35,017 nt of DNA from Streptomyces sp. WM6386 (lineage in GTDB: Bacteria; Actinomycetota; Actinomycetes; Streptomycetales; Streptomycetaceae), in assembly GCF_000972385.1 (NCBI RefSeq), contig NZ_JXTE01000078.1:1-35017 (forward strand), read 5' to 3'. A program made the position numbers and the translations under genes. Below the pieces are notes generated by a model. It saw only the letters and a program-made list of their open reading frames with translations, searched no databases and was not told the origin of the DNA. Shown here piece by piece: positions 7,136 to 14,667 of this stretch (position 1 is the stretch's first letter; each line of letters begins with the position of its first letter).

Positions 7136-7519
7136 ATGTCACGCACCGTCCACCATGTCCCCAACCGTCACCGCACCCTGCCCGCACGCTGGCCGCTCGG
7201 CCTGCACGGCCCCTGGGCGGGCCATACCGTCACCGAACTCCGCTATTCCGGCGAGGAGTTGGTCCGTGCCGAGCGCGAGGGTCGCCGCCCTGTGCCGAGG
7301 CGCGCCAGACGGACCTTCACCTCGTACACGTACTCCCGCGCCGTGAACGAACGTCGGTACAGCCCCTACGAACGCCGGGCCAGGGCTGCCCTCCACGTCT
7401 TCCGTACCTCCGCCCGACGGCATCTGCGTGCGGCGCCTGAAGGTGCGCTGCTGCTGTGGGCCGAGGATCTGGATCATCCGCCGACCCGCCATCGGCATCG
7501 CGATCTGTGGGAGGCGTGA
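7136..7519 (+). CDS. Arg-rich conserved Streptomyces protein of unknown function
   Basis: ATG 7136 is preceded by GGAAGG seven bases upstream, which decides the start; the longer open frame from 6944 has no such signal. The 127-aa product is very basic: EELVRAEREGRRPVPRRARRTFTSYTYSRAV, RRYSPYERRARAALHVFRTSARRHL. It lacks transmembrane segments and known enzymatic motifs. The charge suggests nucleic-acid contact, but this is inference. The gene is divergent from the 98-aa gene at 6591-6887 and convergent with the gene at 7535-8242. I do not recognise the family. Confidence 0.6.
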   Translation: MSRTVHHVPNRHRTLPARWPLGLHGPWAGHTVTELRYSGEELVRAEREGRRPVPRRARRTFTSYTYSRAVNERRYSPYERRARAALHVFRTSARRHLRAAPEGALLLWAEDLDHPPTRHRHRDLWEA

Positions 7520-7534
7520 CGGATGCCTCGCGCG

Positions 7535-8242
7535 TCATACCTCAGGTGGGCCGAACTCCCGGTCGCGCAGCTGCCGTTCGCACTCCCGCGCAAGGTCCGG
7601 GTACGCCTCGGAGATGGCGGCGTAGACCCTCCGTCGTAGCAACTCCTCCGCTGCCGCCCGGCCGGTGCTTGCGTACAGTCCGTCGAGCAGCTCGTCGTAG
7701 CGTGTCAGCCGGTGACGCAGATAGTTGACCTTCCACCGGGCGAGCGCTTGGGGTTCGGCGCTCTCGACCGTGGCGGGACTGGGTGCGTGGCCCCAACGCT
7801 CGTACGACCGTTCTTCGTCACGGCTGTTTCGATGCGCGACGGCCACTGCCGAAAGCCGGTCGGGAGGCAGTCGCGGCACGTCGACGGGCTCCGCGGCGAT
7901 GCGCGCCAGCACTTCCCGCCGCCTGCGCTGCGCGGCGGCCTTCGCCGCGACGGATCGACGGACGGATGCCGCCGACACCGCCCTGAACTCCTCGCTCGCC
8001 TCCACCGCCTCGACCCGCTCGACGCGGTAGAGGCGGGTCTGCGGAGCCGTCCGGAAATACGGGTTGGCCCGGAGTAGATCGGGCTCGCCGAGCAGCTGTC
8101 GCACCATCCTGGCGGTCCAGCCGCGGGCGCGCAGGCCGGCCGTGGAGAGGTGGGTGTTGCGCGGTGGGGCGTCGGTGCCGTCCTGCGGGTTCTGCTGAGC
8201 GGGTGCCTGGTCGTCCTGTCGGCATGCCTCGTCGTGCGTCAT
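7535..8242 (-). CDS. Conserved actinobacterial protein of unknown function, possible XPA-C-like N-terminal region
   Basis: ATG 8242 is preferred over ATG 8281 because GGGGAAG lies six bases before it, giving 235 aa. The N-terminal part has TARMVRQLLGEPDLLRANPY and RTAPQTRLYRVERVEAVEAS, followed by a long basic helix (SVRRSVAAKAAAQRRRREVL), probably coiled coil. The C-terminal half has ARWKVNYLRHRLTRYDELLD and RVYAAISEAYPDLARECERQ, a block I associate with Streptomyces proteins of unknown function. The first block vaguely resembles XPA-type DNA-binding helices. A truncated copy lies at 6591-6887. Confidence 0.7.
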   Translation of the reverse strand: MTHDEACRQDDQAPAQQNPQDGTDAPPRNTHLSTAGLRARGWTARMVRQLLGEPDLLRANPYFRTAPQTRLYRVERVEAVEASEEFRAVSAASVRRSVAAKAAAQRRRREVLARIAAEPVDVPRLPPDRLSAVAVAHRNSRDEERSYERWGHAPSPATVESAEPQALARWKVNYLRHRLTRYDELLDGLYASTGRAAAEELLRRRVYAAISEAYPDLARECERQLRDREFGPPEV

Positions 8243-8353
8243 CGCAAACTTCCCCGTCGTTACGCTGAGTGACGAGTTCATTGATAACGCGTGCCACTGA
8301 CAATGGGCCGAGGACGACGGATAAGCCTGCCCTGCCGACGGGCTGGGCCCGCT

Positions 8354-8965
8354 TCAGCTCTGGGCGCCCTCCGGGCTCACCCGGCCCGCAGGTGCCGTGC
8401 TTCCCGGCGAGCGTGGTGTCGGCAGGTTGACCAGGTCGCTGACGTCCGCCACCTCCCGCAGGTTCTCCGCCAGCGAGGCGAGGGTCACGCGTACCTCGGC
8501 GATCCGTGCACGCAGCGCGTCCGCGTGTTCCCACTGCCGTTCCCACGCCACCGGGTCCACTCCTTCCGGGCGCTGGGACTCGTACGCCGTCAGGCGCGGA
8601 TGCCACGACGAGAGCAGGGGCCGCAGCACGCGGTTGAGAACCGTGACGGCGAGGACGCCGAAGCTGACGTGCCCGGGGGCCAGTGGAGGGGCGACCTCGG
8701 GGCCGTAGCGGCGCAGGATCTCGCGGGTGGTGTTGAAGAACGTGTACAGGGACGACAGCGCCTCCCGCAGGAAGCCCTCCTCGGGGTCGAGCTCCTCGAC
8801 CGACACGCGTGTGACGAGCTCCAGGTACAACTCCCAGGCCGCACTGCGCTCCGCGTCGGCCGGTTCCCACGTGCCCGTGATGTCGCCGACGAACGGGATC
8901 GCCAGCCTGGCCGTGATCTGCGACGGTCCGCTCGGTCGACGCCGCTTGCGCTGTCTGATTCCCAT
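8354..8965 (-). CDS. Conserved hypothetical protein, 203 aa, mostly helical
   Basis: ATG 8965 follows an excellent GGGGAGGG ribosome-binding site. The protein opens MGIRQRKRRRPSGPSQITAR and then has WELYLELVTRVSVEELDPEE, REALSSLYTFFNTTREILRR, HVSFGVLAVTVLNRVLRPLL and SSWHPRLTAYES, then a helical C-terminus. No catalytic motif, signal peptide or clear membrane helix is visible. The sequence looks like a recurrent actinobacterial family, but I cannot name it. It is divergent from the nucleotidyltransferase gene across a palindromic spacer. Confidence 0.7.
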   Translation of the reverse strand: MGIRQRKRRRPSGPSQITARLAIPFVGDITGTWEPADAERSAAWELYLELVTRVSVEELDPEEGFLREALSSLYTFFNTTREILRRYGPEVAPPLAPGHVSFGVLAVTVLNRVLRPLLSSWHPRLTAYESQRPEGVDPVAWERQWEHADALRARIAEVRVTLASLAENLREVADVSDLVNLPTPRSPGSTAPAGRVSPEGAQS

Positions 8966-9039
8966 GATCACCCTCCCCGCAACCACAGTAGGGCAAGTCG
9001 CAGTCGGGCAGGGCTGCTTCGGCCGTCTGTGTGAGGGTG

Positions 9040-9059
9040 CGCAATTGCGTGGAGCCACG
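9040..9059. promoter_or_regulatory. Overlapping palindromes in a divergent promoter region
   Basis: CGCAATTGCG (9040-9049) is a perfect 10-bp palindrome, overlapped by CGTGG-AG-CCACG (9048-9059). Both lie in the 120-bp region between the divergent genes at 8354-8965 and 9086-9907. They are candidate operators; no regulator gene is adjacent. Confidence 0.45.
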
Positions 9060-9085
9060 TCACCCGCCCACCTACGCTGCAATCC

Positions 9086-9907
9086 ATGCCCACTCTCCCC
9101 GACCCCGTCTTCCTCGACGCCACCGCCGACCGCCTCGCCGCCCTTCCCACCGTCCACGCCGTAGCTCTCGGCGGCTCGCGGGCCCAGGGCACGAACCGGC
9201 CGGACAGCGACTGGGACCTCGCCGTCTACTACCGCGGCCCCTTCGACCCCGCCGACCTCCGGGCCCTCGGCTGGGAGGGCGAGGTGTCGGAGGTGGGCGG
9301 CTGGGGTGGCGGCGTCTTCAACGGGGGCGCGTGGCTGACCGTCGACGGACGGCGGGTCGATGTGCACTACCGCGATCTCGACGTCGTGGAGTACGAGTTG
9401 GCGCAGGCGCAGGCCGGGCGCTTCCGGGTGGAGCCGCTGATGTTCCATCTCGCGGGGATTCCCAGTTACCTGGTGGTGGCGGAGCTGGCCATCAACCAGG
9501 TGCTGCGGGGTGAACTGCCGAAGCCCGTCTCGTATCCCGACAAACTGAGGGCCTCCGCCTCCGAGCGCTGGCACGGCACCGCCCGAGCCACCCTCGCCTA
9601 CGCCAAGTCCGCCCACGCCCCGTCCGGCCGCGTCACCGAACTCGCCGGCGCGATCGCCACGGCCGCCATGCAGGCGGCGCACGGGGTGTTGGCGGGGCGG
9701 GGGGAGTGGGTGACCAATGAGAAGCGGTTGTTGGAGCGGGCGGGGTTGCGGGCAGTGGACGGTGTCGTCGCTGCACTGTCCACGGGAAAGGATCCGGGCG
9801 CGCTGAACCAGGCGACCGATCACGCTCAGGCGCTCTTCGAGCAGGCCGGTGGGCAACGGCAAGCGGACGCCCAGGCGCCCGTTCCTGGCGACCCCGCCGA
9901 CGAATAA
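9086..9907 (+). CDS. Nucleotidyltransferase-fold protein (MNT/KNTase-like)
   Basis: The 273-aa protein starts at ATG 9086. The polymerase-beta-type nucleotidyltransferase motif is complete: ALGGSRAQGTNRPDSDWDLAV, with Gly30-Ser31 and the metal-binding Asp42/Asp44. A third Asp (Asp92 in RRVDVHYRD) is in the expected strand. The C-terminal part is helical (TARATLAYAKSAHAP, AIATAAMQAAHGVL) and resembles the substrate-binding half of aminoglycoside or toxin-antitoxin MNT nucleotidyltransferases. It should transfer NMP to a small molecule or macromolecule. No HEPN partner is visible. It lies 41 bp upstream of the gene at 9949 on the same strand. Confidence 0.85.
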   Translation: MPTLPDPVFLDATADRLAALPTVHAVALGGSRAQGTNRPDSDWDLAVYYRGPFDPADLRALGWEGEVSEVGGWGGGVFNGGAWLTVDGRRVDVHYRDLDVVEYELAQAQAGRFRVEPLMFHLAGIPSYLVVAELAINQVLRGELPKPVSYPDKLRASASERWHGTARATLAYAKSAHAPSGRVTELAGAIATAAMQAAHGVLAGRGEWVTNEKRLLERAGLRAVDGVVAALSTGKDPGALNQATDHAQALFEQAGGQRQADAQAPVPGDPADE

Positions 9908-9948
9908 CCTTTCGAAATACGGCCGTTGTCGCTGGTAACGTCCCTGAC

Positions 9949-10680
9949 GTGGCGAAACTCAATCAGATCATCGCAGTCGAGAAGGGCGTCAAGTCCAAGG
10001 CGCACCAGGACCTGACGGCAGCTCACCATGGGCTGCAGAAGCCCGCGTTGCTGGCCGGTATCTCGCGTACCTACCAGCCCAAGGACGAGGAGGGCGAGCA
10101 GTTGCCGCCCGAGTCGACCCGGGTGCAGGTGAAGGCGGAGGACGTGCTGCGGGAGACCGCGGCGACGCTGACGCGGCTGTTCGATGTGACCGCCACGAAG
10201 GACTGGGCCAACTGCGCCGCGCGCGCGGATGTGAAGGTGGACGGGCGAGTGCTCGTCGCCGATGTGCCGGTGTCGTATCTGCTGTTTCTGGAGAAGCAGC
10301 TCGTCGACCTCAACACGTTCGTCCGGAAGCTCCCCGTGCTCGACGCCTCCGAGGGGTGGGTGCAGGACCCGTCCACGGACTCCTGGAAGACCGAGCCGGT
10401 GAGGACCCTCCGTACGAAGAAAGTGCCCCGCAACCATGTGAAGGCCGAGGCGACCGAGAAGCATCCCGCTCAGGTCGAGGTCTATTACGAGGACATCCCG
10501 ATCGGATACTGGACCACCGTGAAGTTCTCCGGTGCGCTTCCGGCCCGGCGCGTCAATGAACTCCTCGACCGGGTCGAGAAGTTGCAGCAGGCCGTGAAGT
10601 TCGCCCGGGAAGAGGCGAACGGCGTGGACGTCGTCGACGAGCGGGTCGGGGACGCCGTGTTCGGTTACCTCTTCGGGTAA
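9949..10680 (+). CDS. Conserved actinobacterial protein of unknown function, 243 aa
   Basis: GTG 9949 gives MAKLNQIIAVEKGVKSKAHQ; there is no evident Shine-Dalgarno sequence, so the mRNA may be leaderless. The protein is soluble, charged and rich in Val/Lys, with VQVKAEDVLRETAATLTRLF, VLVADVPVSYLLFLEKQLVD, and a C-terminal DRVEKLQQAVKFAREEANGV. No catalytic motif is recognised. The sequence looks like a coherent, conserved fold rather than a spurious frame. It follows the nucleotidyltransferase gene and lies directly upstream of the permuted tRNA region; there is no evidence of a functional link. Confidence 0.7.
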   Translation: MAKLNQIIAVEKGVKSKAHQDLTAAHHGLQKPALLAGISRTYQPKDEEGEQLPPESTRVQVKAEDVLRETAATLTRLFDVTATKDWANCAARADVKVDGRVLVADVPVSYLLFLEKQLVDLNTFVRKLPVLDASEGWVQDPSTDSWKTEPVRTLRTKKVPRNHVKAEATEKHPAQVEVYYEDIPIGYWTTVKFSGALPARRVNELLDRVEKLQQAVKFAREEANGVDVVDERVGDAVFGYLFG

Positions 10681-10691
10681 TCTCAGAGAAT

Positions 10692-10713
10692 CCCCGGTCC
10701 TTTGCGGCCGGGG
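10692..10713 (+). terminator. Hairpin terminator after the gene at 9949
   Basis: CCCCGG (10692-10697) pairs with CCGGGG (10708-10713) around a 10-nt loop, eleven bases after the TAA stop. There is no T run, which is common in Streptomyces. It separates the protein gene from the tRNA-like transcription unit. Confidence 0.6.
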
Positions 10714-10726
10714 TGCGCGAGGAGCG

Positions 10727-10849
10727 CAAGCTGAAGCTGAAGCTTGTCGTGACTGAACGGTCGTATCCGCCAAAGAACGTAGGACCGACCGTCATCAATC
10801 TCAGACTCTTGCTCCAGACTCAGTATTCGCCGTCGATCGCCGGATCGAC
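10727..10849 (+). other. Structured leader upstream of the permuted tRNA
   Basis: Three hairpins stand in this non-coding stretch: CAAGCT/AGCTTG (10727-10732 with 10741-10746), ACGGTCG/CGACCGT (10757-10763 with 10786-10792), and GTCGATC-GCCG-GATCGAC (10832-10849), a 7-bp stem with a tetraloop. Together they suggest a structured RNA leader. I found no convincing promoter; TAGGAC at 10780-10785 is only a possible -10. Confidence 0.45.
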
Positions 10850-10850
10850 C

Positions 10851-10957
10851 GGGCCCAGGCTTAGGGCGTCGAGATGCTGGTTCAAGTCCAGTCCGCACAG
10901 CTCGATGTGCGGTGGTCCAAAGGCAGGACGCGACGACATTACGACTGATCTGGGCTC
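10851..10957 (+). other. Leader/trailer helix enclosing the permuted tRNA
   Basis: GGGCCCAG (10851-10858) is complementary to CTGGGCTC (10950-10957) over 8 bp with one G-U. In the precursor this helix stacks beyond the anticodon stem, across an internal loop of 8 nt (10859-10866) and 14 nt (10936-10949), and would hold the two ends to be cleaved and joined close together. In algal permuted pre-tRNAs a bulge-helix-bulge does this job; the loop here is not a canonical one. Confidence 0.6.
10860..10935 (+). tRNA. Circularly permuted tRNA gene: 3' half precedes 5' half
   Basis: The 3' half comes first: possible anticodon loop CTTAGGG (10860-10866), anticodon 3' stem CGTCG (10867-10871), variable loop AGAT, T arm GCTGG-TTCAAGT-CCAGT (10876-10892), acceptor 3' strand CCGCACA (10893-10899) and G73 (10900), with no encoded CCA. 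After CTCGA comes the 5' half: acceptor TGTGCGG (10906-10912), T8 G9, D arm GTCC-AAAGGCA-GGAC (10915-10929), G26, anticodon 5' stem CGACG (10931-10935). The acceptor (7 bp), D (4 bp) and anticodon (5 bp) stems pair perfectly by Watson-Crick; the T stem has one G-U pair. U8, A14, G18G19, A21, A15-U48, G53-C61 and TTCAA are all in place, so a chance match is very unlikely. The joining point is uncertain; if the loop comes from the 3' half the anticodon is UAG. U1-A72 with G73 and a short variable loop resemble tRNA-Asn/Gln rather than tRNA-Leu. Confidence 0.88.
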
Positions 10958-10994
10958 TCAAGTGTGCCGGCGTGCGAAATGGACGGCATTCCCA

Positions 10995-11039
10995 GGGCCC
11001 GGGGGCAGGCTACGCCCTCGGGCCCGCTCCTCTTTCTGG
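10995..11039 (+). terminator. Strong intrinsic terminator of the permuted tRNA unit
   Basis: A continuous 12-bp stem (10995-11006 with 11014-11025, one G-U) with a 7-nt loop is followed by the pyrimidine-rich GCTCCTCTTTCT tail (11026-11037). A terminator this good, 60 bp past the tRNA and with no protein gene just before it, implies that the tRNA region is a dedicated transcription unit. Confidence 0.75.
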
Positions 11040-11199
11040 GAGTTGCGTTCATAAAGAACTCGCCTCTCCGGCCAACCGTCACATCCCCGAAATACGACGG
11101 CCCCATCCTCTCCAAGAACGCGATCTACCGTGGACACCGACAGCCCGGCCACCGTCGCCCGAAGGCAGCCCCCGCCCTCGACCAGCCGACAGGAGCCCT

Positions 11200-13080
11200 G
11201 TGTCCCGCGCCACCCTGCGATCCCTTCCGCCCTGGCTCGACCACACCCTGCGCGCCCAGCGCGGCCCCGTGCCCTGGAGTGCCGTCACGCGGGGCGCGCT
11301 GTCCGCCGGGCCGCTCCTCCTCGCCGCCGTGCTCGCCGGCCGTACCTCGCTCGGTGTCGTCGCCGCCATCGCCGCCATGCTCGCCGGCATCAACGACCGC
11401 CCCGGCAGCCGACGGACCTCCGTCAAGCGGCTCGGTATGCCGGCCCTGGCCGGAGCGGTCGGGCTGTTCGCCGGGACGTACGCCGGTGATCATCTCGGGG
11501 CCGTGGCGCTCAGCCTGCTCCTCACCGGCGTCGGGCTCGTCGCGGGCGGTGTGAGCGCCATCGGACCCGTCGCCTCCGGAGCGGGTACGCAGTTGCTCGT
11601 CGCGTGCGCCATCGGCGCCGGGATGCCGTTGCCGGAAGAGGGGTGGCAGCGCGCCCTCGCCTATCTCGTGGGGGCCGGCTGGCTGCTCGGGCTGCGGCTC
11701 GCGCTGCCGACGCCCGGTTCCCTCGCCGGGGACTTCCGGTTCGACGGCGAGCGGGAGGCCGTGGCGGCGGTCTACGACGCCGTCGCAGAGCTGCTCGACG
11801 CCGTCGGAACCTCGCACGCCACCACCCGGCGCGTCGCGCTCACCGCCGCTCTCGACCATGCGCAGGACGCCTTCGCCGGACCGCGGCTGCGCCGGTACGC
11901 CAGTTCCTCCGCCGAGCGGCGGCTGCACGCGCAGTACGCCGCCGCGCTGCCGCTCGCCGAGGCCGCGACCGCGCTCGCGTGGGCGGGGGAGGCCGGCTCC
12001 GGGCGGGCGTCCGCGGGACCCCGACGGCTCGCCACCGCCGTACGCGAGAACACGCACACCGGGCCGCTGCCCGCGCCCACCCGTTCCGCGCCCGCCCTGC
12101 GGGCCCTCGACGACGCCCTCCTGCGCGCCGCCGAGGCCTTCGACCAGGCCGAGGGGAGCGACCTGCCCACCCGTCGGCGTACCGGAAAGGACCTGCTGAG
12201 GGCCGTCTTCGGGGCCGGTGGGCGCGAGTACGGGCTGCGGGTCGCCCTGTGCTTCGGGGCCAGCGCGGCCGTCGCGCAGGCCCTGCACCACGCCCGGTGG
12301 TACGGGCAGCACGAGCACTGGTACTGGCTGCCCGCCACCGCGGTCTTCCTCGTCAAGCCCGACCTCGGACCGCTCGCGTCCCGGGTGCTGTGCAGGGCCG
12401 CGGGGACCGTGCTCGGTGCGCTCGTCTTCGCCGGGTTCGCCGCGGTGCTGCCCAGGCCGGAGGGGCTCATCGCGCTCGTCGCCGTCAGCGGAGCCCTCAT
12501 CCCGGTCGCCACCCGCCACTTCGCCGCCCAGACCGCCGTCGTCACCGTCCTCGTCCTGGCCCTGGTCATGGTCGGCGGCGAACCGCAGGCCTCCGCGGGG
12601 CGGATCGGCGAGACCCTGCTGGCCTGCGCGATCGTCCTCCTCGTCGGCCACCTCCCGATGCCGGGACAGCGCGGTGGGACGGTGCGCGCCCGACTCACGG
12701 CGGCGAGCGGCGCGGCCCAGGCGTACCTCGACCACGTGCTGCGCGAGGCCGACATCGACCCGCGGGGCGACTCCGACCCCCGCGCCCTGCGCTGGACTCT
12801 CCGCCGAGAGGCCTACCGCACGCTCGCCGAGGCCCGTACCGCCATAGCCCTCGCCGCCGCCGAACTCCCTGCCCTCGCCCGGCACTCGGAAGGCGCGGAC
12901 GGCATCGTGGCCACCCTCGAACGCCTCGTCGACACGACCACCGCCTGCGCCGTCCACCTCGACGACTCGGGCCGCCTCACCCCGCACCACACCGAACGCC
13001 TCACCGAACTGCTGGGCGAACTGGCCGAGGACGGCGAACGGGTGGGACTTCGCCTGCCCGAACTGCCCCTGGCCGTATAG
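11200..13080 (+). CDS. FUSC-family (aromatic acid exporter-like) membrane protein
   Basis: GTG 11200 follows AGGAG at 11191-11195, giving 626 aa. Two hydrophobic blocks, each of several short helices, are separated by a long helical cytoplasmic region: the first is about residues 28-170 (GALSAGPLLLAAVLAGRTSL, GVVAAIAAMLAGINDRPG), the second lies around YGLRVALCFGASAAVAQ, HWYWLPATAVFLVKPD and VLGALVFAGFAAVLP. This duplicated layout and the W-x-P-x-T/x-F-L-x-K-P motif mark the FUSC/YccS/AaeB superfamily, thought to export aromatic acids or similar compounds. Neighbours give no substrate clue. Its promoter must lie in 11026-11199. Confidence 0.85.
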   Translation: MSRATLRSLPPWLDHTLRAQRGPVPWSAVTRGALSAGPLLLAAVLAGRTSLGVVAAIAAMLAGINDRPGSRRTSVKRLGMPALAGAVGLFAGTYAGDHLGAVALSLLLTGVGLVAGGVSAIGPVASGAGTQLLVACAIGAGMPLPEEGWQRALAYLVGAGWLLGLRLALPTPGSLAGDFRFDGEREAVAAVYDAVAELLDAVGTSHATTRRVALTAALDHAQDAFAGPRLRRYASSSAERRLHAQYAAALPLAEAATALAWAGEAGSGRASAGPRRLATAVRENTHTGPLPAPTRSAPALRALDDALLRAAEAFDQAEGSDLPTRRRTGKDLLRAVFGAGGREYGLRVALCFGASAAVAQALHHARWYGQHEHWYWLPATAVFLVKPDLGPLASRVLCRAAGTVLGALVFAGFAAVLPRPEGLIALVAVSGALIPVATRHFAAQTAVVTVLVLALVMVGGEPQASAGRIGETLLACAIVLLVGHLPMPGQRGGTVRARLTAASGAAQAYLDHVLREADIDPRGDSDPRALRWTLRREAYRTLAEARTAIALAAAELPALARHSEGADGIVATLERLVDTTTACAVHLDDSGRLTPHHTERLTELLGELAEDGERVGLRLPELPLAV

Positions 13081-13232
13081 CGCCGGGCCGGGCGACCCGC
13101 ACCCGCCGACGTCGAACCCGCCCCACGACGACCATGCGCCAGGGTGCTCCTCCGGCCGACCTCACGACAGCGTCGGAACAGGATGCGCGGTTCGGCTCAC
13201 GCGGCGCGAGGACCCCGTCGTACGTTGGCGTG

Positions 13233-14579
13233 ATGACCGACTCTCCCGCCGACCTCGTCATCACCGGATGCACCGTTCTCGTGCACGACGCTCAGGAGCG
13301 CATCGGCTTCGAGGAGAACGCCACGATCGTCGTACGAGACGGAGTCATCGAGTCCGTCACGACGTCCCCCGAGAGCCCGCCCGCCGCCGAACACCTCGAT
13401 GCCCGTGGACAAGTCGCCCTCCCCGGACTCGTCAACTGCCACACCCACGCCCCGATGGTCGCCCTGCGCGGCGTCGCCGAGGACCTGCCCACGGAGGAGT
13501 GGTTCAACGACGTCGTCTGGCCGATCGAGTCCAACCTCACGGCGAAGGACGTGGAGTTGGGTGCGCGGCTCGCCTGCGCCGAGATGATCCGTGCCGGTGT
13601 CACCTGCTTCGCCGACCACTACTTCTCGATGGACGCCGTCGCGTCCGTCGTCGAGGAGTGCGGGATGCGCGCTCATCTCGGCGAGGCCTACTTCTCCTCC
13701 CAAGGTCCCCAAGGGCGGGAGAAGTCACTGGAGTTCGCGCTGCGGCACCGAGGCGCCGCCGGTGGCCGCATCACCACCGCCCTCGCCCCGCACGCCCCCT
13801 ACACCGTCGACGACGACGACCTCACCGCCACCGCCGAACTCGCCCGCGAGCACGGACTGCCCGTCCACCTCCACGCCTCCGAGAACCGCGATCAGGCGGA
13901 GACCAGCCTCGAACGCCATGGTGTCACCCCCATCGAGGTCCTGGCGCGCACCGGCATCCTCGACGCCGACGTCCTGATCGCCCACGGCACCGGCATCCTC
14001 GACCGCGACCTGCCCGTTCTCGCCGGCGCCTCCGGCCGCGTCGCCGTCGCCACCGCACCCCGCGGCTACCTCAAGTTCGCCTGGCCCACCACCACCCCGG
14101 TACGCGCCCTGCACGACCTCGGTATCCCCGTCGGACTCGCCACGGACGGCGCCGCCTCCAACAACTCCCTCGACGTATGGGAGTCGATGGCGCTCACCGC
14201 CCTCATCCAGAAGTCCACGACCGGCGACCCGCGGTGGCTGACCTCCCGCCAGGCCCTGCACCACGCCACGCTCCAGAGCGCCCGCGCGGTCGGACTCGGC
14301 GACACGCTCGGCACCCTCGCCCCCGGCCGCCGCGCCGACATCGTCCTCGTCGACCTCACCGGCCCGCACACCCAGCCCGTCCACGACCTCGCCGCCACCC
14401 TCGTGCACAGCGCCCGCTCCCACGACGTCCGCACGACGATCGTCGACGGCCGGATCCTGATGCGCGACCGCGAGCTGCTGACCGTCGATGTGGCCGAAGT
14501 CGTCCGGGAGCTGGGGCAGCGGATGCCCGCCCTCCTCGACCGCAGCCACGGAAAGCGCATCCAGGACTACGACACGTAG
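13233..14579 (+). CDS. Amidohydrolase, SAH/MTA deaminase-like (TRZ/ATZ family)
   Basis: The 448-aa protein starts at ATG 13233; a weak or absent Shine-Dalgarno sequence and TACGTT about 12 nt upstream hint at a leaderless mRNA. Metal ligands are visible: H70-T-H72 (NCHTHAP), H212-L-H214-A-S-E217, H251 (IAHGTG) and D305 (ATDGAASNN). The last motif, DGAASNNSLD, is characteristic of S-adenosylhomocysteine / methylthioadenosine deaminases. The C-terminal GDTLGTLAPGRRADIVLVDL strand is the usual composite beta domain. Hydrolytic deamination of an adenosine derivative is likely; a broader aminohydrolase role is the alternative. Confidence 0.88.
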   Translation: MTDSPADLVITGCTVLVHDAQERIGFEENATIVVRDGVIESVTTSPESPPAAEHLDARGQVALPGLVNCHTHAPMVALRGVAEDLPTEEWFNDVVWPIESNLTAKDVELGARLACAEMIRAGVTCFADHYFSMDAVASVVEECGMRAHLGEAYFSSQGPQGREKSLEFALRHRGAAGGRITTALAPHAPYTVDDDDLTATAELAREHGLPVHLHASENRDQAETSLERHGVTPIEVLARTGILDADVLIAHGTGILDRDLPVLAGASGRVAVATAPRGYLKFAWPTTTPVRALHDLGIPVGLATDGAASNNSLDVWESMALTALIQKSTTGDPRWLTSRQALHHATLQSARAVGLGDTLGTLAPGRRADIVLVDLTGPHTQPVHDLAATLVHSARSHDVRTTIVDGRILMRDRELLTVDVAEVVRELGQRMPALLDRSHGKRIQDYDT

Positions 14580-14667
14580 AAGACACGGAGAAAACTTCCG
14601 ATACGGCGATGAGTTCCGCCTCCGCCTCCGGCAGCACTCGGAACGGACCGTCGCAGCAGGAGGAGCC

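Noticed and set aside
8966..9862. N-terminal extension of the 8354-8965 gene
   Set aside because: It would be antisense to the nucleotidyltransferase; the ribosome-binding site at ATG 8965 is decisive.
10727..10994. Permuted group I or group II intron around the tRNA
   Set aside because: I could not find the P7/S-type TAGTC-GACTA pair, the P4-P6 core or a group II domain V. A short ACAT/GTGT pairing near 10936 is too weak. Left open for a covariance-model search.
10681..11060. tmRNA or ordinary tRNA remnant (e.g. attB scar)
   Set aside because: No G3-U70 acceptor, no tag reading frame and no linear cloverleaf. The two halves match each other in four helices, which an integration scar would not explain.
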